From an uncultured Anaeroplasmataceae bacterium (lineage in GTDB: Bacteria; Bacillota_I; Bacilli_A; Acholeplasmatales; Anaeroplasmataceae), in assembly GCA_949840955.1 (NCBI GenBank), contig CATKXV010000002.1, forward strand, positions 1-64,000: DNA of 64,000 nucleotides, in the 5' to 3' direction. This document shows positions 34,259 through 41,986 of this stretch, piece after piece. Position numbers and translations under genes: made by a program. Within the stretch, counting starts at the first letter, position 1, and each line of letters opens with the position of its first letter. The notes under the pieces were generated by a model. It did not search any database. It saw only the letters and a list, made by a program, of their open reading frames with translations, and was not told where the DNA came from.

Positions 34259-34831
34259 ATGCAATATAACCTAGAATATCATAAACAACTTGATAGAAGT
34301 CATATTCTTCCCAATATATTAAAAGGAGCCCAAACAGGGGCTATTTCCCAATTTCTTTCGGATGTCTTTGTTTCCTTATTCCTTTATAATGAAGCAATTG
34401 TCATAGAGGATATTCGAATAAGTACCTTGCCAGCATACTATGCTTCTGTCGCTACAGGAATGCTAGCAGGATTACTCATTATATATTTAGACCCTATCGC
34501 TGTTATTGCCTTTACTTCTATTTTCTATGATTTTATTTTTGAAATTGTTGACTTTTCTTTAAATGAGGATCCCATTGAAATAACCCCTGTAGAAACAACC
34601 TTTGATATTCTTCTTACCATTATTCTTGTTGTTATCTTTGATCCTACAGCTCGTCATCAATATTTAAGGTACTGGCAAAAGCGTCATTATATCGAACCAA
34701 CCCTAGGACGTGAGGATAGAACAGCCACAATCACCATATTCATTACAGTTTTAACTAGTACCTATAGCTTTTTAAAAATTGCAGATGAACAAGAGGAAAA
34801 GGAGCCTATCTCCTTTGATTCTCTATCATAA
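34259..34831 (+). CDS. Putative multi-pass membrane protein, unknown function
   Basis: 190 residues from the ATG at 34259, supported by AAAGG nine bases upstream; another ATG at 34253 is too close to that site. Hydrophobic segments occur at about residues 60-100 and 115-130, between polar ends; the tail is acidic. No family recognised. It is one of the few plus-strand genes here and is divergent from the XRE pair. Confidence 0.6.
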   Translation: MQYNLEYHKQLDRSHILPNILKGAQTGAISQFLSDVFVSLFLYNEAIVIEDIRISTLPAYYASVATGMLAGLLIIYLDPIAVIAFTSIFYDFIFEIVDFSLNEDPIEITPVETTFDILLTIILVVIFDPTARHQYLRYWQKRHYIEPTLGREDRTATITIFITVLTSTYSFLKIADEQEEKEPISFDSLS

Positions 34832-35240
34832 AGATAATAATAAACGACAAAACTCTTTTTTCTTATAGTAACTTCATATTAAAACTTAATATAAATAAAG
34901 CATGTACAAGCACTAATAAAAATCAGATTATCTCAGTGTGTTATTATTAAGTCCACCTAAGAAAGGGGAGGCAAAGTAATAGAAGCTGCCAAATCTCTTA
35001 CAGATTCTTTTAAAGAAATGAACTGGATTTCTAAGTGTTGTATAAATCGTATGTATTCTTATACAATTTGCATATCCATTGTAACTTCTTTGTTTTAAAG
35101 TGAACTTTGCATATTTATTTTGCCTTAAATCTAATAATTCTTTCAATCCATTTACAACTCCTTTTTGAAATACTAGATAGTATTTTGGGATAGATAAATA
35201 AAGTGTTTTATGGTAAAATGATTTATAGGACGTGATATCT
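34832..35240. other. Intergenic stretch with a doubtful minus-strand frame
   Basis: About 400 bases. A minus-strand frame of about 72 codons (34928-35146) is rich in basic residues and has AAGGAG upstream of it, but the first ATG after that site reads only two codons in another frame. It may be a decayed gene. Near 35212-35220 an extended -10 (TGGTAAAAT) on the plus strand probably drives the regulator gene that follows. Confidence 0.4.
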
Positions 35241-36701
35241 ATGTTTGATAGTAGTAAGTTTTATGTATTAAAAGAAAATAATCAATTAGAAGTAAAGTCT
35301 GCAAAAGGTGGTTTGCCAAATAGTCTTTGGGAAACCTATAGTAGTTTTTCTAATACGCATGGTGGAACGATTCTTTTAGGTGTGACTGAAAAAGAGGATA
35401 AATCTTTGTATTCTATTGGTTTAACTGAGGCTGAAGTTTTAAATTTACAAAAAATTTTTTGGGATATCATAAACAATCCTAATAAAGTAAGTTCTAATCT
35501 TTTAGTGGATAAAGACGTACGAATAGAACAAATGGATTCTTCTTATATTCTTGTTATTGATATACCTGAGGCTACTAGATATGAAAAGCCTATTTATATC
35601 AATGATAATCCTTTAATGGCTTATCGTAGAAATTTTGAAGGCGATTATAAGGTTACTAGATTAGAACTATCTAATATGCTTAGAGATGCAGATATCAATT
35701 CTCCTGATAGTTATATTGTAGAAAACAAAGATATGAGTTGTTTTTGTGAAAAATCTATTGCAACCTATCGTAATTATTTTGAATCATACAAAGAAAAAGA
35801 GCATCCTTTCAATGATGATACAGATGAAGAATTTTTAATCCATATTGGTGCTGCTGAAAAAGGAACAGATGGGAAAGTTCATCCTACGAAAGCTGGACTT
35901 CTTATGTTTAGCTATCATCACGAAATTGTCAATGTTTTTCCTAATTATTTTTTGGATTATCAAGACAAAAGAAATCTAGTTGGAGATATGACTTGGCGTA
36001 ATAGAATTTGGTCTTCTAATGGAAATTGGAGTGGAAATCTTTTCGATTTTTATTATCGTATTATTTATAATCTTCATGAAGACTTACCTGTTCCATTTCA
36101 ACTTGATGGAATTCAAAGACTAGATACTACTCCTATGCATAGAGCAGTATCAGAAGCTCTATGCAATACGCTATCCAATGCAGATTTTAATAACACAAGC
36201 GGATTAGTGATTAAGCAATATGAGGACAGACTATACTTCACAAATCCTGGTGCTTTAGCTATGCCATTAGATAAGGCTATAGCTGGAGGTAAAAGTGATG
36301 CTAGAAATAAGGTTATTCTTTCAATGTTTAACCATATTAGAATTGGAGAACGTTCTGGTTCTGGTATTCCTAGAATTTTTGGAGCTACTTTAGAAGCTGG
36401 GTATCCTAAACCATTACTTTTAGATAGTTTTAATCCAGACTATACAGAATTAACTGTATTTATTAAAAAAGATAAAACGAATACTATTACTTCTACTAAA
36501 TCTATTGATTCAAATCTAACTGAACAAGAACAAATCATCGTTGATTACATTAAACAGTATGGTTTTATTAGACGTTCTACTGTTGAAGATATCTTAGGGA
36601 TTAAAGAACGTAGAGCTAATGTTATCCTTAAAGAATTAGTATCTAAAAAGGTGTTAAGATTAGAAGGAAAAACAAAAACTATTAAATACTATTTAGTATA
36701 A
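35241..36701 (+). CDS. AlbA_2/Schlafen-type DNA-binding regulator with GHKL-like domain
   Basis: 486 residues from the ATG at 35241 (AGGA ten bases upstream). The AlbA_2 (Schlafen-like) domain is at residues 10-130, with LEVKSAKGGLPNSLWETYSS and THGGTILLGV. A GHKL-type HATPase_c_4 region follows near 300-390: VSEALCNTLSNADF, FTNPGALAMP and GERSGSGIPRI. The C-terminal 65 residues look like a winged helix (IVDYIKQYGFIRRSTVEDIL). These proteins act as transcriptional regulators or in defence; the target is unknown. Confidence 0.85.
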   Translation: MFDSSKFYVLKENNQLEVKSAKGGLPNSLWETYSSFSNTHGGTILLGVTEKEDKSLYSIGLTEAEVLNLQKIFWDIINNPNKVSSNLLVDKDVRIEQMDSSYILVIDIPEATRYEKPIYINDNPLMAYRRNFEGDYKVTRLELSNMLRDADINSPDSYIVENKDMSCFCEKSIATYRNYFESYKEKEHPFNDDTDEEFLIHIGAAEKGTDGKVHPTKAGLLMFSYHHEIVNVFPNYFLDYQDKRNLVGDMTWRNRIWSSNGNWSGNLFDFYYRIIYNLHEDLPVPFQLDGIQRLDTTPMHRAVSEALCNTLSNADFNNTSGLVIKQYEDRLYFTNPGALAMPLDKAIAGGKSDARNKVILSMFNHIRIGERSGSGIPRIFGATLEAGYPKPLLLDSFNPDYTELTVFIKKDKTNTITSTKSIDSNLTEQEQIIVDYIKQYGFIRRSTVEDILGIKERRANVILKELVSKKVLRLEGKTKTIKYYLV

Positions 36702-36710
36702 TGTTTTTTG

Positions 36711-36740
36711 TTTCTCGCACTTTCTCGCACTTTCTCGCAC
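36711..36740 (+). repeat. Three perfect 10-bp tandem repeats
   Basis: TTTCTCGCAC is repeated three times without mismatch, directly after the stop codon of the AlbA_2 gene; the last copy supplies the first four bases of the terminator arm. Likely expanded by slippage. Confidence 0.9.
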
Positions 36741-36766
36741 TCAAGGGTATTCTTGAGTGCTTTTTT
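36737..36766 (+). terminator. Intrinsic terminator of the AlbA_2 regulator gene
   Basis: GCACTCAAG (36737-36745) and CTTGAGTGC (36752-36760) form a perfect 9-bp stem with a 6-base loop, followed by TTTTTT. Confidence 0.9.
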
Positions 36767-37128
36767 ATTAATTCAATTTATCATAAAACCTAGAACTATA
36801 TTTACTTAACGCTTCTATACTTGGGTTAGATTTGTGAAGGTATCTAAGTCTTTGAAGGCTTTATTTTTCTTTTGTTTATAGGCATAGCTTAAGAAGGTAG
36901 AATCATAGAGATTAGACATATTGTGTTAGATCCCTTAGGTTGATACAGAGCTTCTTTATTGTGCCTTTTTTTGATAAAACTTATTTCGGTCCTTGGTTAT
37001 TTGGAACGTTAAAAATAAAAGATAATTATTTCACTACTATTTCTTTTCCTTTTATCTATATTTTCATATATAGGTTTTTTCCTGTTGCCTTTATTTCTTC
37101 TGTCTTTGTTTACAATTTCCTAAAACAT
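36767..37128. other. Intergenic stretch with traces of a decayed minus-strand gene
   Basis: About 360 bases. On the minus strand, a short frame starting near 36919 (SNLYDSTFLSYAYKQKKNK) runs into a stop, and a neighbouring frame continues (LHKSNPSIEALSKYSS) to a stop near 36770. This looks like a frameshifted gene fragment. A plus-strand frame of 81 codons at 36940-37185 is nearly all hydrophobic low-complexity and lacks a ribosome binding site, so I did not call it. Confidence 0.35.
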
Positions 37129-37162
37129 AAAAAAACAGATAATTTTGAACTATCTGTCTTTT
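37129..37162. terminator. Terminator of the flavin reductase gene
   Basis: ACAGATA pairs with TATCTGT around a 10-base loop. On the minus strand it is followed by seven T, ten bases after the flavin reductase stop; the A/T runs on both sides allow use in both directions. Confidence 0.75.
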
Positions 37163-37173
37163 TCTTTATACTG

Positions 37174-37728
37174 CTATTTTTTTAATTGCATTCCGTCCTT
37201 AAAGGCATTCCCAACTCTTTCAGTTACTTTATAATATCCATGTGTGTACGGATCAAATGCAATTGCTGATACCTTAGAAATATCAACATTATCTCCATTC
37301 ATAACATTTTCATCTACTGAAGTATTTACTACTTTACCAATTACTCCACATTTTCCATATTCTATAAATTCACATTCTAAGCATATTGGAAATTCAGTAA
37401 TAATCGGTGCATCGACATTTTCTGATTTTGTAGCAGTTAAACCACTATTTTCAAATTTATTAGGTGTGTTGTTTCCAGATGCAATTCCAAAATAGTCAGC
37501 TTCAACAACATGATTGCTATCAGCTATGCTAACTGTAAATGCTTTTCTTTTCTTAATGTTTTTAACCGTCTTATGTGTTTCTGTTAGATTAAGTATTACT
37601 TGATTTCTTTCAAGCATAGTTCCCCATGCAGCATTCATAACATTAACACTTCCATCTTCATTGTATGTTGCGATCATAAGAACTGGCATAGGAAATATTG
37701 CTTCTGTAACTTTAATATTCTTTCTCAT
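37174..37728 (-). CDS. Flavin reductase family protein (FMN-binding split barrel)
   Basis: 184 residues. Fits the flavin reductase-like/flavoredoxin family: an N-terminal PMPVLMIATYNEDG, the flavin contact region NAAWGTMLERNQVIL, then KTVKNIKKRKAFTVSI and the later ECEFIEYGKCG, with a cysteine. These proteins bind FMN and reduce flavins or act as small flavoproteins in anaerobes. It is divergent from the HxlR gene; in this arrangement the HxlR regulator commonly controls the redox gene in response to electrophiles. Confidence 0.85.
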   Translation of the reverse strand: MRKNIKVTEAIFPMPVLMIATYNEDGSVNVMNAAWGTMLERNQVILNLTETHKTVKNIKKRKAFTVSIADSNHVVEADYFGIASGNNTPNKFENSGLTATKSENVDAPIITEFPICLECEFIEYGKCGVIGKVVNTSVDENVMNGDNVDISKVSAIAFDPYTHGYYKVTERVGNAFKDGMQLKK

Positions 37729-37731
37729 ACA

Positions 37732-37821
37732 CTATTCTCCTTTTTTACATCCTTCTAAATAAAGATTTCCAACCATTACTATTTCTTCGTATTCCTTTAA
37801 ATTTATTACTTTCATATCCAT
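37732..37821 (-). CDS. Possible small ORF (29 residues) upstream of the flavin reductase
   Basis: An ATG at 37821 with GGAAGG just upstream opens 29 codons (starting MDMKVINLKEYEEI) that stop four bases before the flavin reductase ATG; the stop region contains that gene's GGAG. It could be a leader peptide coupling translation or the truncated start of a lost gene. No homology was recognised. Confidence 0.35.
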   Translation of the reverse strand: MDMKVINLKEYEEIVMVGNLYLEGCKKGE

Positions 37822-37837
37822 TTTCCTTCCTAAATAA

Positions 37838-37877
37838 TTTACATATGTATTATATCGTAGTATAATACTTTTGTATA
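37838..37877. promoter_or_regulatory. Overlapping divergent promoters with a palindromic operator
   Basis: Plus strand: -35 TTTACA (37838-37843) and -10 TATAAT (37861-37866), 17 bp apart, for hxlR. Minus strand: -10 TATAAT (37849-37854) with a weak -35 TATACA (37872-37877), 17 bp apart, for the flavin reductase. GTATTATA (37847-37854) and TATAATAC (37861-37868) are perfect inverted arms around TCGTAG and cover both -10 boxes, ideal for a dimeric HxlR regulator. Confidence 0.65.
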
Positions 37878-37902
37878 GTACTTACCTTAAGGAGAGTGTA
37901 AA

Positions 37903-38241
37903 ATGAAAAAATGTGTTGAGAAAAATATGAATTTTGAAGATACTGGATTTGCTTATAGTATGTCCCTAATATCTGGAAAGTATAAATTACCTATATTATA
38001 TACACTAGCATTTTATGGACCTTTTAGATATAATGAGCTGAAACGGTTTCTTAATCCTATTTCTTTTAAAACATTAACCTCTAACTTAAAAGAATTAGAA
38101 GATTGTGGTTTGATTATAAGAAAAGAATATGAGTGTATTCCTCCTAAAGTTGAATATTATCTTTCTGATAAAGGGAAATCCCTCATGCCAATTTTAGATC
38201 AATTATGTGATTGGGGAACAAAAAATAAGCAAGAAAATTAA
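37903..38241 (+). CDS. HxlR family winged-helix regulator
   Basis: 112 residues, normal length. HxlR signature: GKYKLPILYTLAFYGPFRYNEL (read in two parts), then FKTLTSNLKELEDCGLIIRKEY and PPKVEYYLSDKGKSLMPIL. An N-terminal cysteine (residue 3) and C72 could sense electrophiles or redox state as in HypR/YodB relatives. AAGGAG lies eight bases before the ATG. It probably regulates the divergent flavin reductase and itself. Confidence 0.9.
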   Translation: MKKCVEKNMNFEDTGFAYSMSLISGKYKLPILYTLAFYGPFRYNELKRFLNPISFKTLTSNLKELEDCGLIIRKEYECIPPKVEYYLSDKGKSLMPILDQLCDWGTKNKQEN

Positions 38242-38257
38242 TCTTGCTTATTTTTTT
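38223..38257. terminator. Bidirectional terminator between hxlR and the ABC exporter
   Basis: AATAAGCAAGA pairs with TCTTGCTTATT, followed by seven T on the plus strand and flanked by A residues that act on the minus strand. The left arm overlaps the end of the HxlR gene. Confidence 0.8.
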
Positions 38258-38284
38258 GATTTATAAATTAAAATCTGTTCTAGT

Positions 38285-39430
38285 TTAATGATTAAAGATT
38301 ATCTTTTCACTATTAAACATTTTTGTTAATCCAAAGACCCCTAATCCAATGTAAGCTAAAGATGAAATGACAAATATCGTGAAGCATACAGGATTTACAT
38401 TCATACTTAGGATTCCTATCAAGCTTTGTATAGAGCCGTAGACAGGAATTAAATATAATGCAGGATTTGCTTGAGCAACCGTTCCCATAAAGCTTGTAGC
38501 TCCTAAAAGCATAACAATAACCATTACAGGTATAGACAAGCTGGAGGCTTCTTTTACACTCTTAGCAAATGTGGATACCATAGTTAATAGTACGGTAAAG
38601 AATAAAACAGTAAGAACAATGACAACCAACAGCATAAGGATGGTTTGGAAATTATATGCGGATAAGGATATGCTTGTTCCTGTTAGTCTTGGAAGAGAAG
38701 CAATCAGTCCTATAAAGCTTACAATTGCAGAAGCTAATGCTGTAATTCCTAAAGCCATAACCTTCCCAATGGCGATATATGAACGCTTGGTTGGTGTAAC
38801 TAATAGAGTGGCTATGGTTCCTCTTTCCTTTTCTCCTGCTATAGACTCTGAACAAATTCCCATAGCACCTGAAAATAAGAACGTCATCAGTAAGAATGGC
38901 AACATCATGGTAAAGATACGAATAGTCAAATCCTCTTCCTTGGCTAAATCATACTGGATATCGCCACTATTAATATTAAATAAATTTGTAAGACTGTCTT
39001 CAAATACATTGAGTATCCCTGTATATAAGGCATACGCTGTTGTTGATGCTTCAGAAGCACTATTATAGTACACTTCTATATTAGGAACAGAGGTGCCATC
39101 TAATAGGTGATTGGGATAAATAATATAAAGATCCATTTCCTTATTTTCTATCTTTTCTAAAATCTCTTCCTTAGAAAGCTTATCCTCTAAATAGGTTATC
39201 TTATATCCCTCTAGCCCTTTAGAAAAAACATCCTTAAGCTCAGAGGGTTCATTCTCAATAGCTACATAAAATTCTTTTATATCTGAAGAATTGGCATCAT
39301 TCATAAAATTTCCCATAACACTATATAATAAGAAAATTAAAATACCAGGTAAGATAATTCCCGCAACCATTCTTACATCCGTAAAATACCGCTTTAATTC
39401 CTTTTTTAAAATGATTCCAATGGCTTTCAT
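38285..39430 (-). CDS. ABC-2 type transporter permease (NatB-like)
   Basis: 381 residues. One N-terminal membrane segment, a large extracytoplasmic loop (residues about 40-175), then five membrane segments. The conserved SIAGEKERGTIATLLVTPTKR near residue 200 is the hallmark of NatB/YhaP-type ABC-2 permeases, and LYLIPVYGSIQSL is also typical. With the ATPase next to it (stop and start overlap at 39430) it forms a NatAB-like exporter, in Bacillus for sodium; the substrate here is not known. Confidence 0.87.
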   Translation of the reverse strand: MKAIGIILKKELKRYFTDVRMVAGIILPGILIFLLYSVMGNFMNDANSSDIKEFYVAIENEPSELKDVFSKGLEGYKITYLEDKLSKEEILEKIENKEMDLYIIYPNHLLDGTSVPNIEVYYNSASEASTTAYALYTGILNVFEDSLTNLFNINSGDIQYDLAKEEDLTIRIFTMMLPFLLMTFLFSGAMGICSESIAGEKERGTIATLLVTPTKRSYIAIGKVMALGITALASAIVSFIGLIASLPRLTGTSISLSAYNFQTILMLLVVIVLTVLFFTVLLTMVSTFAKSVKEASSLSIPVMVIVMLLGATSFMGTVAQANPALYLIPVYGSIQSLIGILSMNVNPVCFTIFVISSLAYIGLGVFGLTKMFNSEKIIFNH

Positions 39431-40203
39431 TATTCTTTTCCAACCTCTTTTTCATAAATTTCAAAAAACACTTCTTCTAAGCTTCTATGATTTACAATCG
39501 CATCTAGTGTGTCTGAGGCAACCATTTTTCCATGAATAATGATACCCACTCTATCACAAAGCTTTTCAACTAAGGAAAAAATATGCGTAGACAAGATTAC
39601 GGTCTTTCCTTCCTTCTTTAAATCCATTAAAAAATCTGTAACAACCTTTGCCGTAATTACATCTAACCCATTCGTAGGTTCATCAAAAATAATAATGTCT
39701 GGATCATGAACAATTGAAATAATTAAAGAAATTTTCTGCTTCATTCCAGTAGATAAATCGGCAATTTTGACCTCCTTAAAGCTTTCTACACCAAATTTAT
39801 GAAACAGCTGTTCCTTTCTTTTGGATGCAATCTCCTTAGGAACCTGATGCAATTCTGAAAAGAAATCATACAAATAATTTGGTGTAAAGAAATCCTCTAA
39901 TTTTAGCTCACTGGTTAAAAAGCCAATTTTTCCTCTAACCTGTTCTGGGGAGGAAACTACACTAACACCATCAACCAATGCATCTCCACTATCCGCCTTA
40001 ATTAGAGAGGAAATGATTCGTAGAGTTGTTGTTTTCCCTGCTCCATTTGGTCCCAGCAAACCATATATCTCTCCTTTAAATGCAGTAAAGGATAAATCAT
40101 TTACTGCCACCTTTACCTGTTCATCTGTTTTATTAATTTTTTTCTGCTTCGCCGTTAATTTAAACGTTTTTCTTAAATGATTAACTACTAATATTTCTTC
40201 CAT
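39430..40203 (-). CDS. ABC transporter ATP-binding protein (NatA-like)
   Basis: 257 residues with Walker A GLLGPNGAGKTTT (near residue 49), signature LSTGMKQKI, Walker B IIIFDEPTNGLD and the switch STHIF. Linked to the NatB-like permease by overlapping stop and start. The N-terminal insertion LTAKQKKINKTDEQ is characteristic of NatA proteins. Confidence 0.9.
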   Translation of the reverse strand: MEEILVVNHLRKTFKLTAKQKKINKTDEQVKVAVNDLSFTAFKGEIYGLLGPNGAGKTTTLRIISSLIKADSGDALVDGVSVVSSPEQVRGKIGFLTSELKLEDFFTPNYLYDFFSELHQVPKEIASKRKEQLFHKFGVESFKEVKIADLSTGMKQKISLIISIVHDPDIIIFDEPTNGLDVITAKVVTDFLMDLKKEGKTVILSTHIFSLVEKLCDRVGIIIHGKMVASDTLDAIVNHRSLEEVFFEIYEKEVGKE

Positions 40204-40214
40204 CTTTTTTCTCC

Positions 40215-40463
40215 TTACTCATAACGAATTCCTGTAAACTTCTCATAATCCCTAGGAAGTGGCGGGGCTTCTTCTGGCCAAAAAATTTGATCTAGGGTCT
40301 TATGAAGAGCCTTACATATGGCAATACATAGCTTAATGGTGGGATTGTATTCACCACTTTCAATTTGATTTATGGTTTGTCTTGTCACACCAACTGCATT
40401 AGCCAGTTCTAATTGTGACATGTCAAGCTCTGCCCTAGCAGACTTCAGTTTCAAATTCTTCAT
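40215..40463 (-). CDS. XRE-family regulator of the ABC exporter operon
   Basis: 82 residues with the helix-turn-helix MSQLELANAVGVTRQTINQI and a C-terminal PPLPRDYEKFTGIRYE tail common in this subfamily. It overlaps the end of the membrane protein gene by 29 bp and sits 11 bp before the ATPase gene, so the four genes form one operon. It probably binds the palindrome over the promoter at 41100-41140. Confidence 0.88.
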   Translation of the reverse strand: MKNLKLKSARAELDMSQLELANAVGVTRQTINQIESGEYNPTIKLCIAICKALHKTLDQIFWPEEAPPLPRDYEKFTGIRYE

Positions 40464-41079
40464 CCTTAAGTACTTCCCTTCCGTCTAGTTTTATCTTGAT
40501 AAATAGATTTGTAGCAATACTGCATAAAAGAACACCACCAAATATATTGATAAAGGGTATAGCTATTTTCTTATCTACAATAAACCCATCCAATAGTCCC
40601 ATTCCAAGTCCTATGCCAAAATCTAGAATTCCAATAACAATTAAAAATATACCAAATTTCATTCGATTCTTTTCTGAACTCGTATAAGCATCCTTCCAGA
40701 TGGCCAGAATTGCAAAAACGCCTATTGCCACCATAATCCATGTAAAAGTGCCTACAAAATAGCTAGACCACTCTATATCAAAATGAAACCGAATCATTCC
40801 ATCTATGATTAAGCAACCAACAAGAACAAAAAAGCTAATAGAAAAGCAATCTCCCCTGCTTTTTACCTGTCGCTCATCAAATTGAACCATGATTCTTTTC
40901 TTTTTCCAAAGAATAAGATATAAAAGACTAGAAAACAGAAAAAGAAAGGATATTCCCGAAAACACTCCAGCAGGATATAAATATTTCATGCCATGACTTG
41001 TTAAATTTAATATCAAAAAAATAAAAGTAAGTAAAATTGGAATCAAATTAATCCCTATAAGAATTAAAAATTTTTTCAT
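40435..41079 (-). CDS. DUF2178-like membrane protein
   Basis: 214 residues from the ATG at 41079 (GGAG eight bases upstream; the GTG nine bases earlier lies within that spacing). Six hydrophobic segments are visible, in three pairs, with the cytosolic RQVKSRGDCFS loop that marks this family of XRE-linked membrane proteins. First gene of the operon with XRE regulator and ABC exporter. Function unknown. Confidence 0.7.
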   Translation of the reverse strand: MKKFLILIGINLIPILLTFIFLILNLTSHGMKYLYPAGVFSGISFLFLFSSLLYLILWKKKRIMVQFDERQVKSRGDCFSISFFVLVGCLIIDGMIRFHFDIEWSSYFVGTFTWIMVAIGVFAILAIWKDAYTSSEKNRMKFGIFLIVIGILDFGIGLGMGLLDGFIVDKKIAIPFINIFGGVLLCSIATNLFIKIKLDGREVLKDEEFETEVC

Positions 41080-41099
41080 ATGCCTCACTCCTATCCTTT

Positions 41100-41140
41100 A
41101 TTATACTCTTTTCACTTATAATGTCAACTATAAATGACAT
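41100..41140 (-). promoter_or_regulatory. Promoter and operator of the XRE/ABC exporter operon
   Basis: -35 TTGACA (41122-41127) and -10 TATAAT (41100-41105), 16 bp apart on the minus strand. ATGTCA (41121-41126) and TGACAT (41135-41140) are perfect inverted arms separated by eight bases, and one arm covers the -35 box. This is the expected layout of an autorepressing XRE operator. Confidence 0.65.
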
Positions 41141-41205
41141 AATGTAATAAATAATTGAACTAAGATTCTTTTTTTCGTGATGTTTTATCTTGACATTTTC
41201 TTTAT

Positions 41206-41237
41206 TAAAAAACAAAAGAGCTGCTCAAACAGCTCTT
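41206..41237 (-). terminator. Intrinsic terminator of the lemA operon
   Basis: AAGAGCTG and CAGCTCTT form an 8-bp stem with a six-base loop; on the minus strand T-rich sequence follows, 30 bp after the lemA stop. Confidence 0.8.
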
Positions 41238-41265
41238 TAAATCAAAGCAAGATGGAATTCTAAAT

Positions 41266-41940
41266 TTAGAAAAATACCTCTCTAGCCTGTTTCTTTACTT
41301 CCTTAGAAGTTGAAAAAGGAATACGAGTTGTATATTTATTCTTTGCAGCTACAATCATTTTTGTAGGCCATACCTGAATTTCTTGATTCCAAGTTCTTAC
41401 GGTATCATTGTATTGTTCTCTTGCTGCTGTAATTTCCTTTTGTAGATATGAATTCTGCTGCATTGCATCAGCAATTTCCTGATGTGCTTTTAAATCAGGA
41501 TAATTCTCAAAGGCCATATTTAATTTAGCCTCAATCACATCAGCTTGAGCGTATTCCTGAGATAAAACATCTCCATCCTTACGACCTGTGCCTCTCCCAG
41601 AACGAGCTTGAGCAATGGCAGTAAAGGTATCCTTATCTAGGGCTACTGCCTTATCCATAAGCTTTGCAGCATTGGATAAAATCACTACACGCTGTTCTAA
41701 ATAATTATCAATTTGAGAAGCGTCATGCTGAAGCTTTTGTTCTAATTGTCTTAAATATGTACCAGCCTTAATTTTCATAAGTAGGAAAATTAAGCCTGGG
41801 AGGATTGCTAAGCACCATAGGATCACTTCAAAAATTGTAGATCCTACACCAACCTCTACAGGTAGCTGCTTAGCAATTACATTTACATCTCTGCCCTCTT
41901 CTCTTACTGGGCCAGTTTCTTCATCTAATAAATTTGCCAT
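41266..41940 (-). CDS. lemA: LemA family protein
   Basis: 224 residues. A short N terminus leads to a membrane segment (about residues 38-58) and then a helical LemA domain with LEQKLQHDASQIDNYLEQRV, AKLMDKAVA, and the C-terminal NTVRTWNQEIQVWPTKMI-like pattern. The family is membrane-anchored with helices outside or at the membrane; its function is poorly defined. It follows the large DUF3137-like partner with a 46-bp gap. Confidence 0.88.
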   Translation of the reverse strand: MANLLDEETGPVREEGRDVNVIAKQLPVEVGVGSTIFEVILWCLAILPGLIFLLMKIKAGTYLRQLEQKLQHDASQIDNYLEQRVVILSNAAKLMDKAVALDKDTFTAIAQARSGRGTGRKDGDVLSQEYAQADVIEAKLNMAFENYPDLKAHQEIADAMQQNSYLQKEITAAREQYNDTVRTWNQEIQVWPTKMIVAAKNKYTTRIPFSTSKEVKKQAREVFF

Positions 41941-41986
41941 TTTCTTTTCTCCTTTTTGTTATATTCATCTTGCTTATTTTTCTTTT

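Noticed and set aside
34928-35146. Minus-strand frame of 72 codons, basic and with a nearby AAGGAG
   Set aside because: The ATG served by that ribosome binding site reads only two codons in another frame; no recognisable domain. Described only as gap content.
36940-37185. Plus-strand frame of 81 codons
   Set aside because: Low-complexity, phenylalanine/isoleucine-rich, no ribosome binding site, and it overlaps a terminator and the end of the flavin reductase gene.
38571-39068. Plus-strand ORF of 165 codons opposite the NatB-like permease
   Set aside because: It is antisense to a well-supported permease and shows no domain or ribosome binding site; treated as a shadow. The same applies to the 156-codon frame opposite the ClpB-like gene at 23572-24042.
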